A stretch of DNA of 64,000 nucleotides from Serratia ficaria (lineage in GTDB: Bacteria > Pseudomonadota > Gammaproteobacteria > Enterobacterales > Enterobacteriaceae): assembly GCF_900187015.1 (NCBI RefSeq), contig NZ_LT906479.1:1240001-1304000 (forward strand), read 5' to 3'. The notes under the pieces were generated by a model, which saw only the letters and a list, made by a program, of their open reading frames with translations, searched no databases and was not told the origin of the DNA. The stretch's first letter is position 1, and each line of letters starts with the position of its first letter. Positions 47,098 through 54,970 of the stretch are shown here, piece by piece. Position numbers and translations under genes: made by a program.

Positions 47098-47465
47098 CCC
47101 GCTTTGAAAAAGGCCCGGTCATTTCTATGATGGCCGGGCTGACCTGCTCCCCTATATTTAGTTTGCTTCTACCCGACCTGTACCTGGTTCAAGTAAAAAA
47201 GTCGCTCTAGAGATTTTCGCTTTGCCATGGCGGCCTTAGAGATGGCTTCTCTGCTCATCTCATCTATAAAGTCTTTCCCACCAAGATTTGGCTTGCACTT
47301 AAGTAGTGTATTTTTCTTTTCTTCCGCCTGATTAACTCCTTAAACCACCAGCAATCTCGATCGTTACGATCGAAAAATATCATTTCAAAAAATGCAATAT
47401 AAATTGTAATCATCCCCACATGTGAAATAATGGTTGCTGTATAAATAATCAGTAGGGTGGTGGCT
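47098..47465. other. Intergenic region before the tail genes
   Basis: CCCGGTCAT and ATGGCCGGG (about 47109-47134) form a terminator-like stem after the lipoprotein gene. On the minus strand a frame ending at 47169 reads protein-like for about 50 codons (GKDFIDEMSREAISKAAMAK) and has AAGGAG upstream near 47345 but no start codon, so it may be a decayed gene. AT-rich sequence follows, likely the tail operon promoter. Confidence 0.45.
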
Positions 47466-47636
47466 ATGACAACTAAAAATAATATGAAGCCAGTACTACT
47501 CAGTACCGAGCAGATAGAGATTCTGCGTGAAATCCAAGAGCGGGAACGGAAGAGTTCGCCACTTGGGTTGGCTCCAAGCATCCACGCCATAGCCCGTGAG
47601 CTGATGAACAAGGCGCTGGTTCTGGAGGCTAGATAA
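47466..47636 (+). CDS. Hypothetical 56-aa protein preceding the tape measure
   Basis: A short helical protein (LLSTEQIEILREIQERERKS; SIHAIARELMNKALVLEAR). GGTGG lies just before the ATG, and the TAATG overlap couples it to the tape-measure gene. It could be a small regulator of ribbon-helix-helix type, or a tail factor; the sequence does not decide. Confidence 0.7.
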   Translation: MTTKNNMKPVLLSTEQIEILREIQERERKSSPLGLAPSIHAIARELMNKALVLEAR

Positions 47637-49450
47637 TGGCGACCATTATCGACGCTCTGGTAGTCACGCTTGGGCTTGATGCTTCTGAGTTTAAGAAGGG
47701 GCAAGAGCAGGCTCGGGAAAGTCTTGATAAGACCAAAAAGGATGCAGACAAAACCGGCAAGGATATGGAGATTGCCGGTAAACGTGCTGCGAGCTTCTTC
47801 GGTTCTATCCGTAATGAAATCCTGGCTCTTGCAGGCGTAGCGTTAACTGCTCAGGGAGTGAAAAACTTCATTACCGGCACAGCGGATTCGCTCAGCAAAC
47901 TCGGTTATGCGTCCCAGACCTTAGGGATGAGTTCGAAAGAGCTGGATGGTTGGCAGAAATCGTTTTCCCGTTTTGGTGTCTCGGCAGAACAGGTTCGTGG
48001 CTCAATGTTGAGTCTGCAGAACGATCTGGCATTGTTCCGCAACAAAGGTCAACTGAGCGAAGGGCTAGTCAGTCTGACAGGGCGTCTTGGTATCAACCTG
48101 CAGAATGCCAAGGGTGAGTTCAAAAACGTCCAGGACATCTACCTGGAGCTGGCGGAGCGTTTTAAAAACATGGATGCGGCAACACGCACCATGTATGGAC
48201 GTGATATCGGCTTATCCCCAGAAATGGTGAACATGCTGTCGCAAGGCGGTCAGTCTGTTTCTCAGCAGGTGAAGCATTACACCAACCTTTCCAACGCCAC
48301 TGAAGAGTCGACGAAGAAAGCGCAAAAGTACGAGCAGCAGCTGGCTGACTTGTCTGCGCGCTTTGATGTGACTAAGCAGAAAATCCTCATTGGTTTAATG
48401 CCGGTGCTGGAATCTCTGAACAAGCTGTTGGGGAAATTTAGCGACTGGGTTAACGCACATCAGGCGGAGATCACCACGTTCTTTAATGAGCTTGAAAAAG
48501 ATATCGAGAAAGCCGTCGAGGCTGTGGGCGGATGGGGCAACGCGATAAAAATTCTGATTGGCTTCTCTCTGGCCAGTTGGGCGTCAGGGCTCATTTCTAG
48601 CATCGTGGGTGTTGGTGTGGCGCTGACGGGGATGGTGAACAGTATTGCCCTCAGGGCTGGTGGCGGGATTGTCGGTAAAGCTGGGGTTGCTGGCGCGGCG
48701 GCTTACCTAAGCGAACCTTACATTGATAAAGCCATGAATGCGGCCTTTGGTAAGAATCAGTGGTTCCAGAACGTCCGTACGGCAAAAGACTGGGGGGAGT
48801 TCTGGGATTCTCTTAACGGTGAAAATCATCTTTCTAAAGATGCCCAGGGTAACTGGCAGCGTCTTCCAGACAAAGCATTGCCGCGCGGTGTGCGTAATAA
48901 CAACCCGGGTAATCTCAATTATGCAAAGCAGAGTGGAGCTACGAAAGAAGAGGGCCCGAATGGTCGCTTTGCTGTATTCCAGTCGATGACGGAAGGGGTT
49001 GCCGCGCTCTATCGCCAACTCATGATGTATTTCCAGCGTGGCACGGACACCATTGACGAGATCATCAGAAAGTATGCGCCAGAGGGTGACAACAATAACG
49101 TTGCTGCCTATATCCAGTCACTTGTTAAAGCCACCGGCAAGGGAGCGAACGAATTACTGAGCTCTGACGACATGACCACAATCTTTAGCCTCATGAAGGG
49201 CATCATCAACCATGAGAATGGGAAGGGGTATGTCAGTGACAATGATATCGCCGGCGGTATTCAGTTAGGCGCTGGCGCAGCCTGGGGCGGTACTAATACG
49301 CGAGGTTTGGGCAATGTTCAAACCGAAACCAATATCGGCAATCTGAATATCTACACGCAGGCTACAGACGCCCAAGGGATTGTTAACGATGCGCGTCGGG
49401 AGCTGGGTAAGAATCCACTTATTGGCGCGATGAACGGGGGGCAGTCATGA
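47636..49450 (+). CDS. Short phage tail tape-measure protein with C-terminal muralytic-like domain
   Basis: The N-terminus (VVTLGLDASEFKKGQEQARE) and the following coiled-coil stretch are typical of tape-measure proteins, which set tail length and exit with the DNA. A hydrophobic segment spans about residues 303-340. Residues from about 417 (RGVRNNNPGNLNYAKQSGAT) resemble a peptidoglycan-cutting domain found in virion proteins. At 604 aa it is short for a myophage-type tape measure, implying a short tail. It heads a block of spike, hub, Dit-like and chaperone genes. Confidence 0.85.
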   Translation: MATIIDALVVTLGLDASEFKKGQEQARESLDKTKKDADKTGKDMEIAGKRAASFFGSIRNEILALAGVALTAQGVKNFITGTADSLSKLGYASQTLGMSSKELDGWQKSFSRFGVSAEQVRGSMLSLQNDLALFRNKGQLSEGLVSLTGRLGINLQNAKGEFKNVQDIYLELAERFKNMDAATRTMYGRDIGLSPEMVNMLSQGGQSVSQQVKHYTNLSNATEESTKKAQKYEQQLADLSARFDVTKQKILIGLMPVLESLNKLLGKFSDWVNAHQAEITTFFNELEKDIEKAVEAVGGWGNAIKILIGFSLASWASGLISSIVGVGVALTGMVNSIALRAGGGIVGKAGVAGAAAYLSEPYIDKAMNAAFGKNQWFQNVRTAKDWGEFWDSLNGENHLSKDAQGNWQRLPDKALPRGVRNNNPGNLNYAKQSGATKEEGPNGRFAVFQSMTEGVAALYRQLMMYFQRGTDTIDEIIRKYAPEGDNNNVAAYIQSLVKATGKGANELLSSDDMTTIFSLMKGIINHENGKGYVSDNDIAGGIQLGAGAAWGGTNTRGLGNVQTETNIGNLNIYTQATDAQGIVNDARRELGKNPLIGAMNGGQS

Positions 49451-50100
49451 GTGATCAGGAAAGCTTTCAGGGGGAGTTGAGTGTCGAAGACATGGCTACT
49501 GAAGAGAACGTGCTCTTTGCCATGATGCGACGTTTCATCGGCCAGAAGTGCTTCTCTGGGCTGGTAGTTGTGGAGTCCATTACCGTGCCAGACGCCCTGT
49601 CGCCTGTCGGTATGGTGACAGTTAAACCGATGGTTCATCAGGTCCAGGCGGATGGGGCAGTGATGCCTCATAACAAAATCTACAACCTTCCATATTTTCG
49701 CCTGCAGGGTGGAGTTAATGCCGTGGTGATTGATCCGGTTGTCGGTGATATCGGCGTGGCGATATTCGCCGATCGAGATATCTCGGTTGTGAAAGAAACT
49801 CGTCAAGCTGGTGCGCCTGGTTCAAAGCGCCGTAATCACTTCTCTGATGGACTGTATGTTGGCGGCTTCCTCAATGGTACGCCGTCTCAATACCTATGGT
49901 TCAAAAATGGGGGGATCGTCATTCACTCTCCATCAAAAGTCACCATTGAGGCTCCTGAGGTCGAGCTGGTAGGCAATTTAAGTGTGAGTGGTGATGTTAC
50001 CGCTATTGGCGAAGTGACGGGTAAGGGGATCCCACTGTCTGAGCATGAACATGGTGGTGTGGAGTCTGGCGGTTTTAATACTGGGAAACCGGTGGCTTAA
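49447..50100 (+). CDS. Baseplate spike protein (gpV / Gp138 type)
   Basis: A 217-aa spike subunit: an OB-like N-terminal domain (IYNLPYFRLQGGVNAVVIDP; VGDIGVAIFADRDIS), a beta-helix stem (VTIEAPEVELVGNLSVSGDV) and a His-rich tip (LSEHEHGGVESGG) that usually binds metal. It would sit at the tail tip and pierce the outer membrane. The start overlaps the tape-measure stop by four bases. Confidence 0.85.
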   Translation: MSDQESFQGELSVEDMATEENVLFAMMRRFIGQKCFSGLVVVESITVPDALSPVGMVTVKPMVHQVQADGAVMPHNKIYNLPYFRLQGGVNAVVIDPVVGDIGVAIFADRDISVVKETRQAGAPGSKRRNHFSDGLYVGGFLNGTPSQYLWFKNGGIVIHSPSKVTIEAPEVELVGNLSVSGDVTAIGEVTGKGIPLSEHEHGGVESGGFNTGKPVA

Positions 50101-50111
50101 GAGGAATAGTA

Positions 50112-50960
50112 ATGAACACATACTCTGAAAAGCTGATCACCGTCGAGTTTAAACTCTATAACCAGAAGGAGCCGGTTCGCCTTTCTGATTATCGTTGCGC
50201 CCTGTCAATGAGTAATGCTGGCGGCAGGAGCCAAAGCCAAATCGACCTTTCGATTTTCAACGTTAACCAGGATCTGACTCAGATGATAGTCGGTCAGGGG
50301 TTCAGTACGCCACGGATTACCAATGCTGTTGTTTCTGTATTAGCGGGGGCAGCGAACGAGCAAACTCAGATTTACCAAGGGACTATTTACGATGCCTTTG
50401 TCGATTACAACCAGATGCCAGACGTGCCTTTACGCATCAAATCCACCAGCACTTATTTTTACCGGGTCAAGCCTGCGGCTCCCAACAGCTATATCAACGG
50501 TGTTGACGTTGCTGAGGTGATCAAGGGGCTGGCTAAGGCATGTAACTACACATTCGTAAATCACGGGGTAAGTGTGATTTTGAAGGATATGTACCTGTGC
50601 GGTAGCGCCATTGAGCAGATTATGGATTGCGTCGATGCCGCTGATATTGGCTGTACCATCCATAACGGGGTAGTAGAGATATCCAGGAAAGGGGATTTCC
50701 TCAGTGATGTCGTAACCGAAATCTCCCCGGAGACAGGTCTTATTGGATACCCCACGGTAACTAATTCGGGAGTGTTGGTGAACATGGTGTTCAGCCCCAA
50801 ATTGCGTCGATTGAACCGCGTGAATATTAAGAGCGGTAACAAGGCTGCCAATGGTCTTTTCACCATCAGAACGATGGAACATAACATTTCAACTAAAACG
50901 CCTGGGGGTGCATGGTTAACGTCCATGCTCGTCTTCCCTGTCGGCGAGCAGAGGAGCTAA
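50112..50960 (+). CDS. Phage baseplate hub protein
   Basis: A 282-aa protein that I place as a baseplate hub (gp27-like) from its position beside the spike gene and from stretches such as SQIDLSIFNVNQDLTQMIVG and VFSPKLRRLNRVNIKSGNKA. A hub joins the tail tube to the spike. It follows the spike gene by 11 bases with a GAGGAAT ribosome site. Confidence 0.75.
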   Translation: MNTYSEKLITVEFKLYNQKEPVRLSDYRCALSMSNAGGRSQSQIDLSIFNVNQDLTQMIVGQGFSTPRITNAVVSVLAGAANEQTQIYQGTIYDAFVDYNQMPDVPLRIKSTSTYFYRVKPAAPNSYINGVDVAEVIKGLAKACNYTFVNHGVSVILKDMYLCGSAIEQIMDCVDAADIGCTIHNGVVEISRKGDFLSDVVTEISPETGLIGYPTVTNSGVLVNMVFSPKLRRLNRVNIKSGNKAANGLFTIRTMEHNISTKTPGGAWLTSMLVFPVGEQRS

Positions 50961-50967
50961 GAACCTT

Positions 50968-51738
50968 ATGGCCATATCGTTAAACGAAACAACATTGCTC
51001 AACGCTATCAGTGGCGGCGGCCTGTTGTCCGTTATCAACAGCTCTTTGTCTCCGAGTTATGGTGTCTACTACAGCCCGTTGACGAAGACAAAATCCAAGG
51101 CAAGCTCCTACGCTCTGGAACCAACCAGTTTCATCGACGTTTCACGCGTGAAAGAAGCGTCCATCACGACGGCTCCGCTTGAGAAGGGGGATTATGAGAG
51201 CTACAACAAGGTCCAGCGACCTGCTGAGATTAACGCCATTGTCGTGTTTGAAGGTTGGACGGGATTCAGTGGTTCAGTCCCCAATCTCACCAATTTCACT
51301 ACCGGCAGCCGGACTGAGTTTTTAGCGACTCTGGATAAGATGATATCCAGCACTGAAATCTATGACATAGAGACTCCGGATACCACTTACGAGAGCTACG
51401 ACTTGTCGCGATACGACTACAAGGTCAACTCTCAAGATGGCATTACGCTATTGACGGTGAACTTGGTTTTTCAGGCTGTCCAGGTCACAGCCAAGTCAAA
51501 TAAGGTTGATCCGAGTCAGGACGCCAAATCCCCGAATCTCATTACGCAGGATGGCGGTCGCGCAGGGACGCCAGATGCCACTCTCGATGAAGTGAACGCG
51601 GCAATTGCCTCTATCAAGAAGCAAATCCCGGCAGCGGCCACCAAGGTTGCAACAACTGTCGAGAAAGCTGTATTGGGGCAGGGCGGTAAAGCTCAGTTAG
51701 ATGCTGCGGTGAAGGAGTTGGTGGGGTTATTACAATGA
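50968..51738 (+). CDS. Phage baseplate/distal tail (Dit-like) protein
   Basis: A 256-aa tail protein with a beta-rich core (YNKVQRPAEINAIVVFEGWT; YDLSRYDYKVNSQDGITLLT) and an Ala-rich helical end. I assign it as a Dit-like baseplate component from overall pattern and from the hub gene next to it; this is less firm than the spike. Its stop overlaps the next start. Confidence 0.68.
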   Translation: MAISLNETTLLNAISGGGLLSVINSSLSPSYGVYYSPLTKTKSKASSYALEPTSFIDVSRVKEASITTAPLEKGDYESYNKVQRPAEINAIVVFEGWTGFSGSVPNLTNFTTGSRTEFLATLDKMISSTEIYDIETPDTTYESYDLSRYDYKVNSQDGITLLTVNLVFQAVQVTAKSNKVDPSQDAKSPNLITQDGGRAGTPDATLDEVNAAIASIKKQIPAAATKVATTVEKAVLGQGGKAQLDAAVKELVGLLQ

Positions 51739-52097
51739 AAAAGCTACTTTGCGTATTCATGTTAACTTTCCCTGCCTTGGCTCATGCCGGGCAGGTTGAA
51801 ATTCAGCAGGATTGCATGTCGCATGCGCGGGCATTCCACATCATTGCTAATACTGCGGCAGGTTTTTACCCCAATAAGGAAATGTCAGAGCAGCAATTGC
51901 TGCCCTATGCGCCAGAAACCAACCCACCTGAAGCGGGTAAACGCTTTGCTCAAAGCGTTATTGACCGAGTCTACAAGGATAAGAATTTTCGCCGCCTTTT
52001 CAGAGATACAGGCGACGTTGATTTCATCATGCCTTACTACAGGAATTGTCTGGAAGAGCCAGAGAACTACCTGAGCGATTACAACAGCGTCAAATAG
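51735..52097 (+). CDS. Secreted 120-aa protein inside the tail operon
   Basis: A signal peptide (MKKLLCVFMLTFPALAHAG, cleavage near AHA-G) precedes a 100-residue mature part with two cysteines (QDCMSHAR; RNCLEEPE). It starts in the stop of the Dit-like gene, so it is co-translated with tail genes, which is odd for a periplasmic protein. Superinfection exclusion or help in envelope passage are possibilities; nothing in the sequence proves either. Confidence 0.72.
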   Translation: MKKLLCVFMLTFPALAHAGQVEIQQDCMSHARAFHIIANTAAGFYPNKEMSEQQLLPYAPETNPPEAGKRFAQSVIDRVYKDKNFRRLFRDTGDVDFIMPYYRNCLEEPENYLSDYNSVK

Positions 52098-52131
52098 GCA
52101 ACAATAAAGCCGATTACGGAGAGACGACAAC

Positions 52132-52539
52132 ATGGCACGCAAAGAATTGTTCTACACCATTAGTGGTACTAAGGGGCGTGATGAAGGCAAGGTGTTCTAT
52201 ATCCAGGAGATGACTTCCTCTCAGGGCGAGTGGTGGGCTGTCCGGGCGTTTATGGGTATGTCAAAAAGTGGTTTTGAGGTGCCTGATAATCTGAAGGATA
52301 TGGGGCTGGTTGGGTTAGCCACATTTGGTTTCTCTCTACTTTCCAAAATGAACCCGGAGGACGCCAAGCCCCTGATGGAAGAATTGATGTCCTGTATTCA
52401 GTATGTACCAGACCCGAGTAACAGGAAGGTGGCACGTCCGCTCATTGAGTCGGATATCGAAGAAGTGGCCACGCGTCTGAAGCTCAAAGCTGAAACGCTG
52501 AAATTGCATGTCGATTTTTTTTTCGCAGATGCCGCTTAG
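52132..52539 (+). CDS. Tail assembly chaperone (TAC), zero-frame product
   Basis: A 135-aa protein resembling phage tail assembly chaperones: GKVFYIQEMTSSQGEWWAVR near residue 18, GMVGLATFGFSLL-like middle, and PLMEELMSCIQYVPDPSN near 82. Chaperones of this kind coat the tape measure during tail assembly. The gene ends in a run of nine T followed by a -1 frame extension (see next entry). In most phages it lies before the tape measure; here it lies after the baseplate genes. Confidence 0.75.
   Translation: MARKELFYTISGTKGRDEGKVFYIQEMTSSQGEWWAVRAFMGMSKSGFEVPDNLKDMGLVGLATFGFSLLSKMNPEDAKPLMEELMSCIQYVPDPSNRKVARPLIESDIEEVATRLKLKAETLKLHVDFFFADAA
52515..52523 (+). promoter_or_regulatory. T-run slip site joining TAC and TAC-T
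   Basis: The zero frame reads GAT TTT TTT TTC GCA, with T TTT TTT available for tandem slippage. The zero-frame stop follows 14 bases later (52537-52539), and the -1 frame is open for another 79 codons. Confidence 0.7.
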
Positions 52540-52550
52540 ACATTCCGCCA

Positions 52551-52760
52551 ATGATGAGTGATGGTCCGTCTGGTTTGATTGAGTGCGTTAACATTCCCAA
52601 GACGATCAGTGCCATCCTCGAGCACAAACTCAGGCTCGCCACAAAGTACGAGCTCGACACTATCTATGGTACGGAGGACCTATGGGATTTCCTGGAGTTG
52701 ATCACCGTCCATAACTACAACCAGAGGATGATCAGCAAGGCACAAACCTCCGGGATCTAA
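52551..52760 (+). CDS. Tail assembly chaperone extension (TAC-T), likely made by -1 frameshifting
   Basis: Frame -1 to the chaperone gene. From the T-run the -1 frame is open (reading RCRLDIPPMMSDGPSGLIE) through to the stop at 52760, giving a fusion that ends LWDFLELITVHNYNQRM, as in lambda gpG-gpGT type pairs. A separate start at the ATG at 52551 would give 69 aa but has no good ribosome site. Confidence 0.72.
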   Translation: MMSDGPSGLIECVNIPKTISAILEHKLRLATKYELDTIYGTEDLWDFLELITVHNYNQRMISKAQTSGI

Positions 52761-52842
52761 CTGTAGGCTGGCAGGGGGAATGGTTCTGTCTGGAGCCTAC
52801 CCCATGAGATGTTGATAAAAGTTAACGTTGGTGGGCGTTTCC

Positions 52843-53169
52843 ATGAGTGACAAAGCAGAGCGACTAAAGCGTCGGAATACGTGGTTCGAGCTAAAAGAGG
52901 CAGAATTTCAGGCGTGGGCAGATCGCGGTTATCGCTATCCACCGCCACCAGCGTGCCAATTTCCCACAGAACTGGCAGAGCAGACGTGTGGTGCAAAAAC
53001 GCGAGCAGGCACACCCTGCAAGATGCGCGCTATATACGCTAATGGACGATGCAAGCTCCATGGCGGCCTCTCAACTGGCGCAAAGACTGTCGATGGTAAG
53101 GCGAGGCAGTTAGAGGGCTTCTATCGCTGGTTAGAAGCTAAGAAAGCAAAAGGTGGCACACCATGCTAG
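52843..53169 (+). CDS. HGGxSTG-type phage protein
   Basis: A 108-aa protein with the motif CGAKTRAGTPCKMRAIYANG then RCKLHGGLSTG, a small cysteine/histidine cluster seen in many phage proteins of unknown function. The ATG at 52843 (MSDKAERLKRR) follows GGTGG. Its end overlaps the next gene. Confidence 0.8.
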   Translation: MSDKAERLKRRNTWFELKEAEFQAWADRGYRYPPPPACQFPTELAEQTCGAKTRAGTPCKMRAIYANGRCKLHGGLSTGAKTVDGKARQLEGFYRWLEAKKAKGGTPC

Positions 53170-53351
53170 ACCATAAAACTATAGAACAGACCATTGCCCT
53201 TTTGGCCAAAGAGAACGGCGTCACCTTGGATCGGAAGGACATGCTAGAGCTGCGCACAAGGGTTGCTATGACATTGGCAGCGAAGGAGCGACATCGCCAG
53301 AGGATGAACTCACCGACATACCATTGGAAGAAGTCAGGGAGTTTAAGATGA
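53163..53351 (+). CDS. Hypothetical 62-aa element protein
   Basis: A basic helical protein (TIEQTIALLAKENGVTLDRK; RTRVAMTLAAKERHRQRM) whose start lies inside the end of the HGGxSTG gene. No domain is known. It is the last gene of the tail-linked group. Confidence 0.65.
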   Translation: MLDHKTIEQTIALLAKENGVTLDRKDMLELRTRVAMTLAAKERHRQRMNSPTYHWKKSGSLR

Positions 53352-53658
53352 GTTTCGTTTAATGGATTGATTTTTTTGTAATAATTATAAGGCGTGGAAA
53401 AAAAAACGATACCGCATAAGCGAAACAGAAAACGATTCAGAAAACGATTTTTCTGTCCATGTAGGTGTATGGTGGTGTTGTTTGACGCACTACAAAGCCA
53501 TTGAGCGCATTTTAAGACAATTTACGGTAAACAAAACGAACGGTCTACGTTGAAAGATTACCATTAAGGTAATACACTTCACAAAAAAGAGAGGGGGGAT
53601 TGGAAGGTCACTCTCATACCTAATGGACTGAAGAGCCTTGCGTTGTTGAGGATTAATT
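53352..53658. other. AT-rich promoter region of the peptidase cassette
   Basis: No gene is seen. AAAACGATTCAGAAAACGAT contains a short direct repeat (about 53420-53449). ATTACC-ATTAA-GGTAAT at 53557-53573 is a perfect 6-5-6 palindrome, a possible operator. GC content drops sharply from here to 55.3 kb. Confidence 0.55.
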
Positions 53659-53937
53659 ATGAAATTTGTAACTATACAGTCGTCAGCGCTGCCGGAAATC
53701 ACGGAGCTTGTCAAAGAGTGTGTGAACCTCGGGCAGTGGTTGCTTTTTAAGGCGCATTCTGAGGATGCTAATGTTTTTTTCTATCTTAAAACAGATAAAG
53801 ATCTATATGCTTTAGGTAAGAGTGGGAAAGTTTTGACATCAACTCCTGTAGAAGGTGTTGAAATGAATGAATTATATTATTTCTCTGATATACCTAAACC
53901 AATTTCCCTGAGTAATGCTATTGCATTTAAACATTGA
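53659..53937 (+). CDS. Unknown 92-aa protein, first gene of the peptidase cassette
   Basis: I do not recognise it. It is AT-rich in codon use, without signal peptide, and looks like a small alpha/beta protein (SALPEITELVKECVNLGQWL; VFFYLKTDKDLYALGKSGKV). The start follows GAGGATTA. It lies 35 bases before the caspase-like peptidase gene on the same strand, so it may be its regulator, sensor or substrate; that link rests on position only. Confidence 0.75.
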   Translation: MKFVTIQSSALPEITELVKECVNLGQWLLFKAHSEDANVFFYLKTDKDLYALGKSGKVLTSTPVEGVEMNELYYFSDIPKPISLSNAIAFKH

Positions 53938-53972
53938 TTTCTTAATGTGTAGCGTTGTAAAAGGGGCTGTTT

Positions 53973-54863
53973 ATGAAATTAAGAAGTCAAAGAACAAAGT
54001 GGATCTTGTTTTTATCAAGTTCAAATGCTGTTCCAGAGTTTCGACACGTAGTTGATCTTGTATTCGGTTTAATGTGCTTGGAGCGTTCGGGTGTTCGTCC
54101 TCAGGATATATTTATTTATGTTGATGGGCCAACTGACCTTTTGGAAAAGGTTTTTTCACTAGGAACGGTAAACCGATATGAGATTAAATCTTCCGAAGAA
54201 TTTTTCAACGACTCGACACAAAATGTATATGAAAACTTAGTGATGTTTATCACTGGTCATGGTAGCCCCAATGGTATTGATGCTGGTGAAGACATCACGC
54301 CCAATAGACTTGTTAGTACTTTAAAAAATATCCCTGGTCTGAATAACGCAATTGTATATCTAGGGCAGTGTTTTGCGGGGCTATTTAATTATGTCAATGC
54401 GGCTAAAGGTAAAGAAGGTGTTGATATAATTTTTATTGGTGCAACAAACCTTCATGAAAGCCTTAGCCACCCAACTTCAGAAGATTTCATCTCCGGTCCC
54501 TTTCCTTGGCCTGCCAACCTGTTTTTGCTACATGTATTTAAATGGATTTCCTCCCCTACTGATGTAGACGGTGATGGACGAGTGACGGTGATGGATTCTT
54601 ATAAATATGCAGGTGTTCATGCGAATATGCATAATAAGCAGTTCAAAACTCAAAGCTTCATCGATATGTTAGATCAGCATCAGGCATACAAAGTACTGCA
54701 TGAAAGAGTTCAAGCCCCCACAGGAGATCCAAGTATAGATATGGATAATCAACTCAACTTAGAGGCAGCACATAATAAATATCAAAATAGTCTTTCTGCA
54801 CATTATGTTCACCAAGAATGTTGGATTTTGAACTCAATTCCCGCTCAGCGAATTGAGTTTTAA
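53973..54863 (+). CDS. Caspase-like (C13/legumain-type) cysteine peptidase
   Basis: A 296-aa protein with the catalytic layout of clan CD peptidases: His96 in VMFITGHGSPNG and Cys133 in YLGQCFAGLF, each after a hydrophobic strand. A DxDxDGxVxxxD loop at 197-208 (DVDGDGRVTVMD) matches an EF-hand/dockerin calcium site, which bacterial C13-like proteins often carry in this place. The N-terminus (KWILFLSSSNAVPEFRHVVD) fits the first strand of the fold. No signal peptide. AT-rich codon use marks it as imported cargo. Caspase-like proteases appear as effectors in several anti-phage systems; this role is inferred. Confidence 0.82.
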   Translation: MKLRSQRTKWILFLSSSNAVPEFRHVVDLVFGLMCLERSGVRPQDIFIYVDGPTDLLEKVFSLGTVNRYEIKSSEEFFNDSTQNVYENLVMFITGHGSPNGIDAGEDITPNRLVSTLKNIPGLNNAIVYLGQCFAGLFNYVNAAKGKEGVDIIFIGATNLHESLSHPTSEDFISGPFPWPANLFLLHVFKWISSPTDVDGDGRVTVMDSYKYAGVHANMHNKQFKTQSFIDMLDQHQAYKVLHERVQAPTGDPSIDMDNQLNLEAAHNKYQNSLSAHYVHQECWILNSIPAQRIEF

Positions 54864-54865
54864 TT

Positions 54866-54970
54866 ATGGCTGATTCAATACATGTTTCTTTTTTAACATG
54901 GAGCATCCTATTTTTATTGGCTTTGGGTATCAACTGGAAGCGTTTTGTGTGTGAGTGTAGGTTTTCTTAA
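54866..54970 (+). CDS. Possible 34-aa membrane peptide following the peptidase
   Basis: The frame starts two bases after the peptidase stop and encodes one membrane helix (SFLTWSILFLLALGINW), then a basic, Cys-containing tail (KRFVCECRFS). No clear ribosome site, so translation would depend on coupling to the peptidase gene. It could be a membrane-acting effector or chance. Confidence 0.42.
   Translation: MADSIHVSFLTWSILFLLALGINWKRFVCECRFS

Noticed and set aside
47264..47704. 146-codon minus-strand frame over the start of the tape-measure gene
   Set aside because: It overlaps two coupled forward genes and has no ribosome site or domain.
53420..53449. Short AAAACGATT direct repeats considered as a CRISPR fragment
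   Set aside because: Only two copies, no spacer pattern and no cas gene in the window.
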